This document shows positions 1 to 9,665 of a stretch of 64,000 bases of DNA, piece after piece (the first letter of the stretch is position 1; the number at the start of each line of letters is the position of its first letter). Made by a program: the position numbers and the translations under genes. Location: contig NZ_JACIEJ010000001.1 of assembly GCF_014196795.1 (NCBI RefSeq), positions 638,664 to 702,663 on the forward strand. Reading direction: 5' to 3'. A model generated the notes under the pieces. The model was not told the DNA's origin. It ran no database searches and was given only the letters and a program-made list of their open reading frames with translations. The stretch comes from Sagittula marina. GTDB lineage: Bacteria; Pseudomonadota; Alphaproteobacteria; Rhodobacterales; Rhodobacteraceae.

Positions 1-1
1 T

Positions 2-2728
2 GGCATCTTCGTGCTGGGTTTCACCAAGGCGGAGCTGAAGTTCCTTGGTCGTTTCCTTTTGGTGGGCGTCATCATGACCTATGCGCAGATCGTGCGGCTG
101 ACCGGGGTTGGCGCGTCTGGCGCGATGGGCGCGGCGCGCAAGTTGCAGGAAAAGCAGGCGGACCGCCGGGCAAATCGCACCGTGCAAGCCGAGGCTGCGC
201 GGGATCATGTGGCCGTCGCTGCGCCGCGGGTGCAGCGGGCCGTGCCGCCGATGCGCGCTATGGAAGATGACCTCGACGTGCCTCTGCTCGATGACGAAGA
301 GATGGCACAGTACGAGGCCGCGGCCGCCGAGGAAAAGGCCGAGAAGGGCGGTTTCCTGTCCCGTATGCCGTCTTTGATGCGCCGCTCTGAGCCGCAAGTC
401 ATGCCGCAGCCTGAATTGGTGGACAACCTGATGGATCACGATGTGGATGCGCCCGAACCTGACCGGATCAGCGCTAAGATTGCCCATGCGGTGAAGGCGC
501 GGCACCCCTACGCGGCCCCGGTCGCTGCACGCCGAGATGATCCGACCAAGCCGTTGACCCGTGGACGCGGCCATGGTCCCAAGCCGCTGATTTTCTCTCC
601 CGCGCCGCGAACCAACGGCCTGCCGCCAGAGCCGCCCTTGACCGCCGGCCCCGCAACTCTCCCGCCGGAACCCCCGGTGACGGCACGGGATACGGTGCGC
701 AGTTTGAGCGCCCCCGCTGTGGGTGCTGCCATGGCCACCATGCCGCCTGCGGCCAAGGCGGCGTCGGCTCCAGCCTATGAAGATGCGTACGACGCGCCCT
801 ATGAGGACGCACCCTATGATGACCTTGCGCATGAGGCTCCGGCATATGATGCCGCGCCGACCCGCAATGGTCCGGACGCCACCGCCTATGCAGAAATGCC
901 TGCTCCCGCCTCGCCGCGCATCAATGCCGGCATGGACGATGCCTACGGCGAGATGACGGATTTCGATGATTACGGCGACGACTATGACGCTGGCGATTAT
1001 GACGAGGCGCAAACGTATGGTGATGAGCCATCGGCCCCGGCGTCGTCCAGCTCTGCGCCGCCGATCCAGCGTGGCGGCAACGGAACGCATGACCTCATGC
1101 CCGAGGCCAAGAAGGTCGTGCAGCAACCGATCCGCAAGCCGGTACAATTGTCGACCCGCGCCAAGCTGGAGGCCCAGCCCTCGCTCGCGTTTGATGAGAA
1201 GAAACACGCGGAATACGAACTGCCGCCGCTCAATCTGTTGATGTCGCCGGAAGCTGTCGAACGCCACCACCTGTCCGATGAAGCGCTGGAAGAAAACGCG
1301 CGTATGCTTGAATCCGTGCTGGATGACTACGGCGTGAAGGGGGAGATCGTCTCTGTCCGCCCCGGCCCTGTGGTCACGATGTACGAACTGGAACCTGCGC
1401 CGGGCCTCAAGGCGAGCCGCGTCATCGGTCTGTCCGACGATATCGCGCGCTCGATGTCGGCTTTGTCCGCGCGTGTGTCCACTGTGCCGGGGCGCTCGGT
1501 CATCGGGATCGAACTGCCCAATGACAAGCGCGAGATGGTCTGCTTCCGCGAGATTCTCGCCGGGCGCGACTTCGGCGATGGAAACCAGAAACTGCCGCTG
1601 GCGCTGGGCAAGGACATCGGCGGTGATCCGGTCGTGGCCAACTTGGCCAAGATGCCTCACCTGCTGATCGCGGGGACGACCGGTTCCGGTAAATCTGTGG
1701 CCATCAACACCATGATCCTGTCCTTGCTGTACAAGCTGACGCCCGAGGATCTGCGTCTGGTGATGATCGACCCGAAGATGTTGGAACTGTCGGTTTACGA
1801 CGGCATCCCGCACCTGCTGTCGCCCGTTGTGACCGACCCGAAGAAGGCCGTTGTGGCGCTGAAATGGGTCGTGGGGGAGATGGAAGACCGCTATCGCAAG
1901 ATGTCAAAGATGGGCGTTCGCAACATCGACGGCTACAACAGTCGTGTGGCCGATGCGTTGTCCAAGGGCGAAATGTTCTCGCGCACCGTTCAGACGGGCT
2001 TTGACGAGGAGAGCGGCGAGCCGGTGTTCGAGACGGATGAATTCGAGCCCAAGAAAATGCCCTACATCGTGGTCATCGTCGACGAGATGGCCGACCTGAT
2101 GATGGTGGCGGGCAAGGAGATCGAAGCCTGCATTCAACGTCTGGCGCAGATGGCCCGTGCCTCGGGCATTCACCTGATCATGGCGACGCAGCGTCCGTCC
2201 GTAGACGTCATCACTGGCACGATCAAAGCGAACTTCCCCACCCGGATCTCGTTTCAGGTCACCTCGAAAATCGACTCGCGCACGATCCTTGGGGAAATGG
2301 GCGCAGAGCAACTGCTGGGCATGGGTGACATGCTGTTCATGGCAGGCGGGGCAAAGATCACGCGCTGCCACGGGCCGTTCGTTTCGGACGAAGAGGTCGA
2401 GGAGATCGTTAACCACCTCAAGGCGTTCGGTCCTCCCGATTATGTCGGTGGCGTGGTCGAAGGGCCGGCTGAGGAGAAGGCAGACAACATCGACGCCGTG
2501 CTGGGCCTGAACACCGGTGGCAACACAGGTGGCGAGGATGCGCTTTACGATCAGGCGGTGGCAATTGTCATCAAGGATCGCAAATGCTCGACGTCGTACA
2601 TCCAGCGCAAGCTTGGCATTGGTTACAACAAGGCCGCGCGACTGGTGGAGCAGATGGAAGACGAAAGCGTCGTCTCTGCCGCCAATCACGTGGGTAAACG
2701 CGAAATCCTGGTGCCAGAGCAGGCGTAA
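2..2728 (+). CDS. ftsK: DNA translocase FtsK, 5' end cut by window
   Basis: FtsK is the hexameric ATPase that pumps chromosomal DNA at the division septum and activates XerCD at dif. The reading frame is open from the first bases, and the visible protein begins inside the end of the N-terminal membrane domain (hydrophobic stretch [17 protein letters not shown]). The true start therefore lies upstream. A long Ala/Pro/Asp/Glu-rich linker follows (about nt 230-1130), then the alpha/beta motor with Walker A GTTGSGKS (nt 1673-1696) and a Walker B-type [13 protein letters not shown] segment (near nt 2070-2105). The C-terminus (about nt 2540-2725) is the winged-helix gamma domain that reads KOPS. 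A strong hairpin terminator follows. Confidence 0.96.
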   Translation, partial: GIFVLGFTKAELKFLGRFLLVGVIMTYAQIVRLTGVGASGAMGAARKLQEKQADRRANRTVQAEAARDHVAVAAPRVQRAVPPMRAMEDDLDVPLLDDEEMAQYEAAAAEEKAEKGGFLSRMPSLMRRSEPQVMPQPELVDNLMDHDVDAPEPDRISAKIAHAVKARHPYAAPVAARRDDPTKPLTRGRGHGPKPLIFSPAPRTNGLPPEPPLTAGPATLPPEPPVTARDTVRSLSAPAVGAAMATMPPAAKAASAPAYEDAYDAPYEDAPYDDLAHEAPAYDAAPTRNGPDATAYAEMPAPASPRINAGMDDAYGEMTDFDDYGDDYDAGDYDEAQTYGDEPSAPASSSSAPPIQRGGNGTHDLMPEAKKVVQQPIRKPVQLSTRAKLEAQPSLAFDEKKHAEYELPPLNLLMSPEAVERHHLSDEALEENARMLESVLDDYGVKGEIVSVRPGPVVTMYELEPAPGLKASRVIGLSDDIARSMSALSARVSTVPGRSVIGIELPNDKREMVCFREILAGRDFGDGNQKLPLALGKDIGGDPVVANLAKMPHLLIAGTTGSGKSVAINTMILSLLYKLTPEDLRLVMIDPKMLELSVYDGIPHLLSPVVTDPKKAVVALKWVVGEMEDRYRKMSKMGVRNIDGYNSRVADALSKGEMFSRTVQTGFDEESGEPVFETDEFEPKKMPYIVVIVDEMADLMMVAGKEIEACIQRLAQMARASGIHLIMATQRPSVDVITGTIKANFPTRISFQVTSKIDSRTILGEMGAEQLLGMGDMLFMAGGAKITRCHGPFVSDEEVEEIVNHLKAFGPPDYVGGVVEGPAEEKADNIDAVLGLNTGGNTGGEDALYDQAVAIVIKDRKCSTSYIQRKLGIGYNKAARLVEQMEDESVVSAANHVGKREILVPEQA

Positions 2729-2748
2729 TCCCTTTCGCGGAATGCACA

Positions 2749-2787
2749 AAAGGCCCGCGTCGCGTCCCTTGCGATGCGGGCCTTTTT
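2749..2787 (+). terminator. Bidirectional intrinsic terminator after ftsK
   Basis: A 15-bp stem with one G-T wobble (arms 2749-2763 and 2771-2785) has a 7-nt loop. It is followed by a T run and preceded by an A run, so it can serve both ftsK and the convergent gene whose stop lies at 2803. Confidence 0.9.
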
Positions 2788-2802
2788 ATGTGCCGGTGCG
2801 CT

Positions 2803-3288
2803 TCATCCGTAAGTGTGCGGATCAGACAAATCAAAGATGCCCAGCACATGATTGGTCTCACCATTGTCGCCACGCAGAGGAACGAGCAGGGCTTGGACGC
2901 GGGCAGACTTGGTGCCGTCGTGCTCAGGCGTGAGTTCGATAAATTGAGCGCGGCCTAGATTTACGGCATTCATGTAGGCCGAAAAGCTACGGGTGCCGGG
3001 GCGGGAGATCGGCATCTCGGAGTGGAGGCCGCCCTCGCGCGCCCCGGTCTTGAGTATCCGCAGCTGTGGATTCAGATAAATCGTCTGAAAGTCCGTCGGC
3101 GCCGACGCTTTTTCGGTGCGGATCGCTTCGCTGATCGCTACGGGCAGGTCGATGCCTGTAAACTCCTCCAGCGGCAGATGGGACAGGCGTGGCGGCAGAC
3201 CTTCAACATCACGATAGCCGGCCCACAAAAGAACCTTCTGGCGGAGGATCCGCGACATTTTCGGAAGATGATGAGCAATATCGTCCAA
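2803..3288 (-). CDS. PAS-like domain protein, function unknown
   Basis: This 161-residue soluble protein converges on ftsK. The C-terminal half (residues 115-160, with RVQALLVPLRGDNGETNHVLGIFD) reads like the last strands of a PAS sensor fold. PAS folds bind small ligands or mediate signalling contacts. No output domain (kinase, GGDEF, HTH) is attached. The chosen start is a TTG because no ATG lies further upstream in frame; an ATG 10 codons downstream (MSRILRQ) is an alternative. The PAS assignment is inferred from pattern only, and no membrane segment or signal peptide is seen. Confidence 0.6.
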   Translation of the reverse strand: MDDIAHHLPKMSRILRQKVLLWAGYRDVEGLPPRLSHLPLEEFTGIDLPVAISEAIRTEKASAPTDFQTIYLNPQLRILKTGAREGGLHSEMPISRPGTRSFSAYMNAVNLGRAQFIELTPEHDGTKSARVQALLVPLRGDNGETNHVLGIFDLSDPHTYG

Positions 3289-3451
3289 CGGCGTATCCTA
3301 CCATATCTTGCTGACTGTAACGCAATAAAATGGGTCTGTCTCGTGTTGCGATGCTTGCGTGGTACCATGCATGACATCCTTTAGGTCCACACGGGAACCA
3401 AAGGCAGGGTTCGACGCGTTAAGGAGTTGTATACGAATATGTGAGGCAGGA

Positions 3452-4036
3452 ATGTGCGCGGGTAAGGTGGAGAGGATTCTGAATCGGCTCGATGATTGCG
3501 CTGATCAACAGAGCACCGTTTCCGTCGCCGGTGCGATGGACGAGATAGGCAACCGCAGTTTCGGCCCTTTGATCCTGTTGCCCGCGCTATTGGTGATAAC
3601 GCCAATTGGCGGCGTTCCGGGCGTGCCCACGCTGTTCGCCATTGCCATCCTGATATTTGCCGTCCAAGTGGCTTTGGGGCGGGACAGCCTGTGGCTGCCG
3701 CGTGCGATCCGCAATCGATCCGTCGAAAACGATAGCATTCACAACGCGACGCAGAAGGCGCGTCCTGTTGCCAGTTGGCTGGACGACCACACCTCGGAAC
3801 GTCTGACGGCCTTAACACGTCGACCCGCGCCCCGGGTTGCAGCTGTGATGGTGGTTTTGCTGTGCCTGACCGTGCCGTCCACTGAAATCTTACCCTTCGC
3901 CTCTCTCATGCCGATGTCCGCCATAGCGCTTCTGGGCTTGGCGATCACAGTGCGTGACGGACTTTTGATGGCGCTCGGTTTGATCGCGGGCGCTGCGGGC
4001 TTGATCGGCGGGGTTTGGCTATTGATATCGTATTGA
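3452..4036 (+). CDS. ExoD-family membrane protein
   Basis: The protein (194 residues from the chosen start) resembles the ExoD family, named after a Sinorhizobium exopolysaccharide/symbiosis gene whose molecular role is unclear. The N-terminal part, about residues 1-40 (MCAGKVERILNRLDD), is polar. The signature-like GPLILLPALLVITPIGGVPGVPT helix region follows, and the C-terminus has two or three hydrophobic segments (AVMVVLLCLTVPSTEILPF and ALLGLAITVRDGLLMALGLIAG). The frame is open upstream to 3359, but ATG 3452 is preceded by a purine-rich stretch and gives the expected family length. It stands alone between a divergent PAS-like gene and lolA. Confidence 0.72.
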   Translation: MCAGKVERILNRLDDCADQQSTVSVAGAMDEIGNRSFGPLILLPALLVITPIGGVPGVPTLFAIAILIFAVQVALGRDSLWLPRAIRNRSVENDSIHNATQKARPVASWLDDHTSERLTALTRRPAPRVAAVMVVLLCLTVPSTEILPFASLMPMSAIALLGLAITVRDGLLMALGLIAGAAGLIGGVWLLISY

Positions 4037-4107
4037 ACGGCCTCTGATATCGCATGACCGTTCCGCCCATGCCATATGTGGGTCAACAGACACCGGAAAG
4101 GACCCGT

Positions 4108-4692
4108 ATGTTCCGCACGTTTCTCGCTGCAATCGCCCTGAGCCTCGCCGCTCTGCCCGCAATGGCACAGCAACTGTCGCTTGGTCAGGTTTCGCAGTAC
4201 CTGAATACGCTTCAGACCGTTAAAAGCCCCTTCACCCAGATCAATGCCGACGGCACGATCTCGACCGGAGAAATCTGGATCAAGCGCCCGGGCAAGGCGC
4301 GTTTCGACTACAATCCACCAGAACGCGGGCTGGTGCTTGTGTCCTCTGGTGCGGTCTATGTCATGGATCGCAAGCTGGGTGGCAACCCGGAGACCTATCC
4401 GCTGAATCAAACGCCACTGTCGATTATTCTTGCGCGCAACGTCGATCTGGCACGCGCAGGCATGGTGACCGGGCACGGCTATGACGGCACCGCGACGACC
4501 GTTACCGCACAGGACCCAAAGCGCCCGGAGTACGGGTCCATTCAGATGAAGTTCACCGGAAACCCGGTCGAACTGCGTCAGTGGATCATCACCGATGGTG
4601 ACGGCACCAAGACCACCGTTGTCTTGGGGGGGCTGGAAAAGGCTTCTATCCCGACGAGCGAATTCCTGATTGATACAGAGCTGAACCGATAA
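4108..4692 (+). CDS. lolA: Outer-membrane lipoprotein carrier protein LolA
   Basis: LolA is the periplasmic chaperone that takes lipoproteins released by LolCDE across the periplasm to the outer membrane. The start at 4108 has an upstream GGAAAGGA ribosome site and gives a 194-residue precursor. Residues 1-20 (MFRTFLAAIALSLAALPAMA) are a classic Sec signal peptide cleaved before QQLS. The mature part has the LolA pattern: a helix with SPFTQ, the GEIWIKRPGKARFDY strand region and the LVSSGAVYVMDRKLG segment. Alphaproteobacterial LolA often sits close to ftsK, as it does here. A hairpin follows the stop. Confidence 0.9.
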   Translation: MFRTFLAAIALSLAALPAMAQQLSLGQVSQYLNTLQTVKSPFTQINADGTISTGEIWIKRPGKARFDYNPPERGLVLVSSGAVYVMDRKLGGNPETYPLNQTPLSIILARNVDLARAGMVTGHGYDGTATTVTAQDPKRPEYGSIQMKFTGNPVELRQWIITDGDGTKTTVVLGGLEKASIPTSEFLIDTELNR

Positions 4693-4739
4693 AGCGGCAG
4701 GGCGCGCGTTTAGTCGCCTTTTGCTGGATCTCATTCGCC

Positions 4740-4771
4740 AAGCCCGCTGGTTCTCAAGGACCGGCGGGCTT
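4740..4771 (+). terminator. Probable terminator after lolA
   Basis: A 12-bp stem containing one G-T wobble (arms 4740-4751 and 4760-4771) closes an 8-nt loop between lolA and the next start codon. The trailing T content is weak, so termination may be partial. Confidence 0.5.
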
Positions 4772-4804
4772 ACCTGTTTAGTATCTCATGCAGGAGAGTT
4801 CGCG

Positions 4805-5857
4805 ATGAACCGTCGCACCATGTTCAAGACCCTCGCCGCCACCGTTGGCATTGGGGGTGTGGGTGGGGTAGTGGCCACCCGACGTCGCGGGCGAAATCCG
4901 TATTATGAGGGGCCGGTCAGCGATCACTTTGACGGGGTTCGTTTCTTCAATCCTGAAGGCAAGCCGCCAAAAGGGTTTCGCGATTTGATGCGGTGGCGCT
5001 TTGGGCCGACGCCCGCCGCTTGGCCAGAGACGGTCGCAGTTATTCCCGCCAAACCTGCCACGCGAATCGATGATCTGACCGTCACTATGGTGGGTCACGC
5101 GACGCTGTTGGTTCAAATGGCGGGACTGAACATTCTCACAGATCCGTTTTGGTCGGACAGGGCGTCTCCGGTGAGGTTCGCAGGGCCAACGCGGATAGCG
5201 CCGCCGGGAATTGCGTTTGCGGATCTGCCGCCCATCGACCTGATTCTGCTGTCACACAATCACTACGACCATCTCGATATCGACACATTGCACCGGGTGC
5301 AGGCCGTGCACGCGCCACAGGTGATTACACTTCTGGGCAATGACACTTTGATCGCGCCGACGGGGCTGCAGACGCAGGCGATTGATTGGGGGGAGAGTAC
5401 GGACTTTGGTCCGTTGCAGGTTCATGGCGTGCCTAGCCACCATTGGTCCGCCCGCGGCATGGGCGACCGGAGCATGGCGCTTTGGGGTGGCTTTGTGCTG
5501 ACGGGGCCTGTGGGCGCTCTGCTGTTCATCGGCGACACTGGCTTTGATGAGGGGCGACCGTATCAAGGACTGCAGCGTTTCGGCCCGTTGCGGTTGGCGA
5601 TTCTGCCTATTGGGGCGTATGCGCCGCGTTGGTTCATGCAGGACCAACACCAAAACCCGGACGAAGCCGTTCGCGGGTTCAAACTGTTGGGCGCGGCCCA
5701 TGCGATCGGCCACCATTGGGGCACAATTCAATTGACGGACGAGGCGCGCGAAGCGCCCCGTGATGCCTTGTCAGAGGGGCTGAAGCGTCATGGCGTGGCC
5801 CCTGAACGGTTCCGCGCCATGGCTCCGGGCGACAGCTGGGCCATCCCCTCGATTTGA
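4805..5857 (+). CDS. MBL-fold (NAPE-PLD/RomA-like) hydrolase with Tat-like leader
   Basis: This 350-residue protein belongs to the metallo-beta-lactamase superfamily in the branch that includes NAPE-hydrolysing phospholipase D and RomA/UlaG-like proteins. The zinc motif HxHxDH is seen at residues 151-156 (SHNHYDHLD). A further metal ligand pattern GVPSHHWSARG and a GDTGFDEG segment follow, and a late GHHWGTI supplies another histidine. The N-terminus carries an arginine pair followed by a hydrophobic stretch (NRRTMFKTLAATVG), suggesting Tat export of a folded metalloprotein. Start 4805 follows an AGGAGA site. The substrate is unknown. Its stop abuts, tail to tail, the stop of the next minus-strand gene. 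Confidence 0.85.
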   Translation: MNRRTMFKTLAATVGIGGVGGVVATRRRGRNPYYEGPVSDHFDGVRFFNPEGKPPKGFRDLMRWRFGPTPAAWPETVAVIPAKPATRIDDLTVTMVGHATLLVQMAGLNILTDPFWSDRASPVRFAGPTRIAPPGIAFADLPPIDLILLSHNHYDHLDIDTLHRVQAVHAPQVITLLGNDTLIAPTGLQTQAIDWGESTDFGPLQVHGVPSHHWSARGMGDRSMALWGGFVLTGPVGALLFIGDTGFDEGRPYQGLQRFGPLRLAILPIGAYAPRWFMQDQHQNPDEAVRGFKLLGAAHAIGHHWGTIQLTDEAREAPRDALSEGLKRHGVAPERFRAMAPGDSWAIPSI

Positions 5858-6454
5858 TCAGCGCGCGTGGCGGCAGTTGCGCAATTGCTGGCTGTAGACC
5901 ACGGCGCGTTCGCCAACCTCGGAAGAGACGCGAAGCAACCAGGCCTTGCTGTTGTAAGATCCGCGACGGTAACCTGTGCGCCCTTCGTGGTAAGCAAGAT
6001 AATGGTTGCGGGCGTCCCACATCGGCAGATTCAGCTGGTCATGCGACTGCTTCATGTACCACCCCATGAAATCGGTTGCGTCCCGAATGTCATCGCGTCT
6101 GGCGTTACGCCGTGCAGTGGACGAGACGAGGTATTCCTTCCAGGTTCCGTCCAACGCCTGGCTGTAGCCAAAGGCAGAGCTTTGTCGACCCACGGGGATC
6201 ACCCCCAGCGAGTAGCGCAATGGTGTGCGCGCATCGGAATCGAATTTCGATTCCTGATAGATCGTTGCCATTTGGACGTGCACAGGCACGCCCCAACGGC
6301 GTTCTGCAGCCTTGAAGGCGCGGTAGTATGTCGGGCGCTGCTGGAGAATCGAACAGGCGTTGTCCAAGTTGTCGGGGGACGTGCCAGAGCCGCCGCCGCC
6401 TCCACAAGACGCCACCAAAAGTAGAATCACCAGCGCGCGAAAGAATCTGCTCAT
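5858..6454 (-). CDS. Lytic transglycosylase-like lipoprotein
   Basis: The 198-residue product starts with a lipoprotein signal (LVILLLVASC lipobox) and a Gly-rich spacer. It then has a lysozyme/SLT-like domain in which Glu68 lies in an IYQESKFDSDA motif typical of the catalytic glutamate of soluble lytic transglycosylases. The later FGYSQALDGTWKEYL and YHEGRTGY segments match the active-site cleft of the same family. It probably cleaves peptidoglycan from the outer-membrane face of the periplasm. ATG 6454 is preferred over GTG 6463 because a GAGG lies just upstream of it. It is convergent with, and directly abuts, the MBL-fold gene. Confidence 0.82.
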   Translation of the reverse strand: MSRFFRALVILLLVASCGGGGGSGTSPDNLDNACSILQQRPTYYRAFKAAERRWGVPVHVQMATIYQESKFDSDARTPLRYSLGVIPVGRQSSAFGYSQALDGTWKEYLVSSTARRNARRDDIRDATDFMGWYMKQSHDQLNLPMWDARNHYLAYHEGRTGYRRGSYNSKAWLLRVSSEVGERAVVYSQQLRNCRHAR

Positions 6455-6705
6455 CTGCCTCACGCGTATTACATTTTTTTCATTATCATCAAAATAACCG
6501 AAAACGCGGCGCTTTGAAATGATAATTCACGCGGAGGGCGGTCAGCCGCCGGGGAGATCACCATGGCCTGAGAGGGGGGAATGTTTCGTGTGCGAAGACG
6601 ACTGTTCGGTCGCTTTCCACAGAGTGTTTCTGGCAAATCCGTGTCAATAGTTGGACAACCGGGGCCAAGCTTGGCTACAAGGTGAGTATGACAAAGGTGG
6701 AGCAT

Positions 6706-7032
6706 ATGCTGAAGAAGCGCGCAAAATATCACCTGGGACAGGTCGTTCGGCATCGCAAACACCCATTCCGCGGCGTGGTGTTCGATGTGGACCCTGAATT
6801 CAGCAACACAGAGGAATGGTACGAATCCATTCCCGAAGAAGCTCGCCCCGCCAAAGGGCAGCCGTTTTATCACCTGCTCGCGGAAAACGATCAGAGCTTT
6901 TACGTGGCCTACGTGTCAGAGCAAAACCTGATGGCGGATTATTCCGGCGAGCCGGTCGACCATCCGGACATTCCGGATCTTTTCGGTGCGTTTACCGATG
7001 GCAGTTATGAACTGCACTTCCAGCTGAATTGA
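6706..7032 (+). CDS. hspQ: Heat shock protein HspQ
   Basis: HspQ (YccV-like, hemimethylated-DNA-binding fold) is a small cytosolic protein that in enterobacteria acts as a specificity factor for Lon. The 108-residue product shows the family pattern KYHLGQVVRHRKHPFRGVVFDVDP, then EEWYESIPEEARP, QPFYHLLAEND and the C-terminal YVSEQNLMAD. The frame extends upstream to a GTG at 6682, but ATG 6706 has an AGGTGGAG site at good spacing and gives the usual family length. It is monocistronic, with a terminator immediately after it. About 250 nt upstream hold no other gene and presumably contain its promoter. Confidence 0.92.
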   Translation: MLKKRAKYHLGQVVRHRKHPFRGVVFDVDPEFSNTEEWYESIPEEARPAKGQPFYHLLAENDQSFYVAYVSEQNLMADYSGEPVDHPDIPDLFGAFTDGSYELHFQLN

Positions 7033-7068
7033 TCAGCTGACAACAGACTCTCTCTCACGCTCCGTGAG

Positions 7069-7106
7069 GCTGAAGGCGGTTCCTTACAGGGCCGCCTTCA
7101 GCTTTT
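7069..7106 (+). terminator. Intrinsic terminator of hspQ
   Basis: An 11-bp perfect stem (arms 7069-7079 and 7092-7102) ends in TTTT. The right arm overlaps the last codons of the convergent threonine aldolase gene, so the hairpin is partly coding on the other strand. Confidence 0.8.
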
Positions 7107-8127
7107 GCAGGAACTCGTCAACGTGTGCGTGCTCCAGCGCCCAATCGACGACCAGACGTCCGCGCGTCATGTCTTCGGGCTGTGCATCCGCTGTGCGCAT
7201 GTCGTAATACATTGCACCGGCCGCCTGTACGGCATCATGAGCGCGCAGGGGCATCTCAAAATAAAGCAGGTTCGCAGGCGTATCTGTCAGGACTTTAACG
7301 TCCAATGCGCGAAGACCGTCCACCAGCCTGGCACATGTGCCGTTGGCCTTTTGCGCCAGTTCAAGCCACAGGCCATCCTTGAGATAGCCGTTCATCTGGG
7401 CCGCCAGATAGCGGTGTTTCGACAGCAAGTGCCCCGAACGCATCCGTCGAAACGGCAGGCCGCGGGCCTTTTCGGGGTCGAAGAAAATCACCGCCTCGAC
7501 GCCCATACAGCCATTCTTGGTTCCGCCAAAGACCGCCACATCGGCACCGGCTTTCCACGACATCTCAGCCGGAGTGCAGCCCAGCATGGCGCAGGCATTG
7601 GCAAAGCGGGCGCCGTCAAAATGCACAAACAGCCCGTTTTCATGCGCCAACGTCGCCAGTGCCGTCAGTTCATCAAGCGTGTAGATGTTGCCGCGTTCGG
7701 TGGTGTTGGTCAGCGACAGCGCGCCCCGATCAAATTGGTGTACATCGCCGGTGTTCCAAAAGGCCAAAGCCTTGGTCAGAGCCTCCGGCGTGACCTTGTC
7801 GCCCTCGCACACGCCGACCAGCTTGGCCCCGCCGGTGTAGAATTCCGGCGCGCCACATTCGTCGACATGGATATGCGCGAGGCCGGAACAGTACACCGCC
7901 TGATAGGGTTGCACCAATGTCCCAAGTGCCAGTGCGTTCGACGCTGTGCCGCCGGGCATGAGGAACACTTCTGCGTCCGGAGCCTCGAACAGGTCGCGCA
8001 GTGCGGACTTGGCGGCTTCGGTGTGCACATCGTTGCCGTAGCCGTGAACATATCCCTCGTTAGCCTCTGTCAGCGCCTGCATGACCTGAGGGTGGACCGG
8101 GCCGGTGTTGTCGGACGCGAGATACAT
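7084..8127 (-). CDS. ltaE: Low-specificity L-threonine aldolase
   Basis: This PLP enzyme of the beta-eliminating lyase family cleaves L-threonine or L-allo-threonine to glycine and acetaldehyde. The 347-residue protein begins MYLASDNTGPVHPQV, has the PLP-contacting His-Phe-Asp motif HFDGARFANA (Asp171) and the Schiff-base lysine in GGTKNGC (Lys204). Start 8127 follows a strong AGGAGG. It is the last gene of a minus-strand run ribF - YcgN-like - ltaE, 15 nt after the preceding stop. Fold type I and specificity are inferred from family membership; serine hydroxymethyl activity cannot be excluded. Confidence 0.9.
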   Translation of the reverse strand: MYLASDNTGPVHPQVMQALTEANEGYVHGYGNDVHTEAAKSALRDLFEAPDAEVFLMPGGTASNALALGTLVQPYQAVYCSGLAHIHVDECGAPEFYTGGAKLVGVCEGDKVTPEALTKALAFWNTGDVHQFDRGALSLTNTTERGNIYTLDELTALATLAHENGLFVHFDGARFANACAMLGCTPAEMSWKAGADVAVFGGTKNGCMGVEAVIFFDPEKARGLPFRRMRSGHLLSKHRYLAAQMNGYLKDGLWLELAQKANGTCARLVDGLRALDVKVLTDTPANLLYFEMPLRAHDAVQAAGAMYYDMRTADAQPEDMTRGRLVVDWALEHAHVDEFLQKLKAAL

Positions 8128-8142
8128 GGCAGCCTCCTGAAG

Positions 8143-8613
8143 CTAGCGGGGTTCGTCGATGATATGGTCTTCCCAGTCGTCATCGTCGACGTCAAATTCC
8201 GGCACCGTCATGCCCTGCATCGACACACCAGCGCGATGCACGCTATCGGGATCGCCGGTCTCGAGCGGGTGCCATTTCGGCAGGGGGTTGCCGTTCCAAA
8301 GCAGCTTGTAGGCGCAGGTTTCCGGCATCCAATAGAGGTTTTTCGCCATGTTGGACGGCGAGAGCACGATGCACTCCGGCACGAACTGATGGCGAATCGG
8401 GTATTGCGCGCAGCGACAGCTTTCGTTGTCGAAAAGGCGGCAGGCTATCCGGGTCAAAGCGACCTCGCCCGTGTCCTCGTCTTCGAGCTTGTTCATGCAG
8501 CACTTGCCGCAGCCATCGCACAGCGCCTCCCACTCATCCTTGGACAGGTCAGTGAGTCGCTTCTTCTCCCAAAATCGAGGGGCAAGGTCGGGGCGCGCGA
8601 TGGGGTCGGTCAA
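8143..8613 (-). CDS. YcgN/UPF0260 cysteine-rich protein
   Basis: A 156-residue soluble protein of the YkgJ/YcgN (UPF0260) group, whose members carry a conserved cysteine cluster likely to bind Fe-S or zinc; no reaction is established. Visible cysteines are CDGCGKCC, then C in TRIACRLFDNESCRC and late ones in PECIVL and PETCAYKLL. The start is taken as TTG at 8613: GGAGG lies just upstream and the TTG overlaps the ribF stop (TTGA), indicating translational coupling. A longer GTG/ATG frame into ribF is open but would extend the protein beyond family length. Confidence 0.85.
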   Translation of the reverse strand: MTDPIARPDLAPRFWEKKRLTDLSKDEWEALCDGCGKCCMNKLEDEDTGEVALTRIACRLFDNESCRCAQYPIRHQFVPECIVLSPSNMAKNLYWMPETCAYKLLWNGNPLPKWHPLETGDPDSVHRAGVSMQGMTVPEFDVDDDDWEDHIIDEPR

Positions 8614-9542
8614 AGCGCCTCCAGAATGTCGCGCGCCTTGGCGCAATCTGCGTCCATCTGGGTGATCAGCGCATCCAGCCCGTCGAATTTCAGCTCCGGG
8701 CGAAGGTAATCGACCAGAGCGACAGACAGGGTGGCCCCGTAAAGGTCGCCGGTGAAATCGAACAGGAAGGTCTCGATATTTGGCACATCGCCGTCGAACA
8801 TCGGGCGGACGCCGATAGAGGCCGCACCGTGATAGCTTCCCTTGTGGGGCCCATCGCGCACATCCACCAAAACGGCGTAGACGCCGAACCTTGGCGGATG
8901 CAGTCCCTCGATGGACATGTTGGCCGTGGGATAGCCCAGCTCTCGACCGCGCTGTTCGCCGCCGATCACCTCGCCCTCGATCCGGTGCCAGTGGCCCAGC
9001 AACTCGGCTGCGTCGCGCGGGCGGCCTTCGGTCAGGGCTTCGCGGATCGCGGTGGAGGACACCACAAGCCCATCGGTTTGCATGAGTTCAGCCACAGTCA
9101 CCTCGAATCCCATTTCAGCGCCAAAGGTCTTCAGATCTTCGACGGTTCCGGCGCGCCCCTGCCCAAAGCAGAAGTCTGCGCCCACCACCACATTTCGCAG
9201 GCCCAAGCCCTCGCAGATAACGCGACTTGCAAAGTCTCGTGGCGAGAGCGAGGCCAACGATTTGTTGAAGTTAAGTTGATAAAGCACATCGACGCCAAGC
9301 TTTTCCAGTCGCGCGGCGCGGGCCTCTGCGCTCATTAGTCGAAAAGCGGGCGCGTCGGCAGCAAAATACTCACGTGGATGGGGTTCAAACGTCAAAACGC
9401 CCAGCGGCGAATCTGGCATGGCGCGGCGCGCGAGGTCGATCACCTGTTGGTGGCCCCGGTGCACCCCGTCGAAATTCCCGATGGCCGCGCTGGCGCCACG
9501 GTCCCCGGTTTGTGTATATTGGTAGTCTCTGACGATCCGCAT
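8610..9542 (-). CDS. ribF: Bifunctional riboflavin kinase / FAD synthetase
   Basis: RibF converts riboflavin to FMN and then FAD. The 310-residue protein has the N-terminal nucleotidylyl-transferase domain with AAIGNFDGVHRGHQ and SSTAIREAL motifs. The C-terminal riboflavin kinase domain shows RGRELGYPTANM and a GVYAV strand. ATG 9542 (MRIVRDYQ) was chosen over the open upstream frame since it matches family length. It is divergently arranged with the APH-fold gene and translationally coupled to the YcgN-like gene downstream. The cluster's many flavoenzymes further on would depend on its product, though no link is visible. Confidence 0.95.
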   Translation of the reverse strand: MRIVRDYQYTQTGDRGASAAIGNFDGVHRGHQQVIDLARRAMPDSPLGVLTFEPHPREYFAADAPAFRLMSAEARAARLEKLGVDVLYQLNFNKSLASLSPRDFASRVICEGLGLRNVVVGADFCFGQGRAGTVEDLKTFGAEMGFEVTVAELMQTDGLVVSSTAIREALTEGRPRDAAELLGHWHRIEGEVIGGEQRGRELGYPTANMSIEGLHPPRFGVYAVLVDVRDGPHKGSYHGAASIGVRPMFDGDVPNIETFLFDFTGDLYGATLSVALVDYLRPELKFDGLDALITQMDADCAKARDILEAL

Positions 9543-9665
9543 ACGCTGGGAGTTAGAGCATTCATTGGCAGGGATAAACCGCTTTTGTATTTTGCTTGCA
9601 GGTTGGTCGGTTGACGTAGCGACAGCCTTGGCAGAACATTGTTCCACGGGGCATAGGGAGAACAA

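Noticed and set aside
1904..2749. A 281-codon minus-strand frame in ftsK
   Set aside because: It overlaps the FtsK motor and gamma domains; no motif of its own.
7105..8709. A 534-codon plus-strand open frame
   Set aside because: It lies antisense to ltaE, the YcgN-like gene and the end of ribF, all with strong motifs; it is a GC-codon shadow without a ribosome site.
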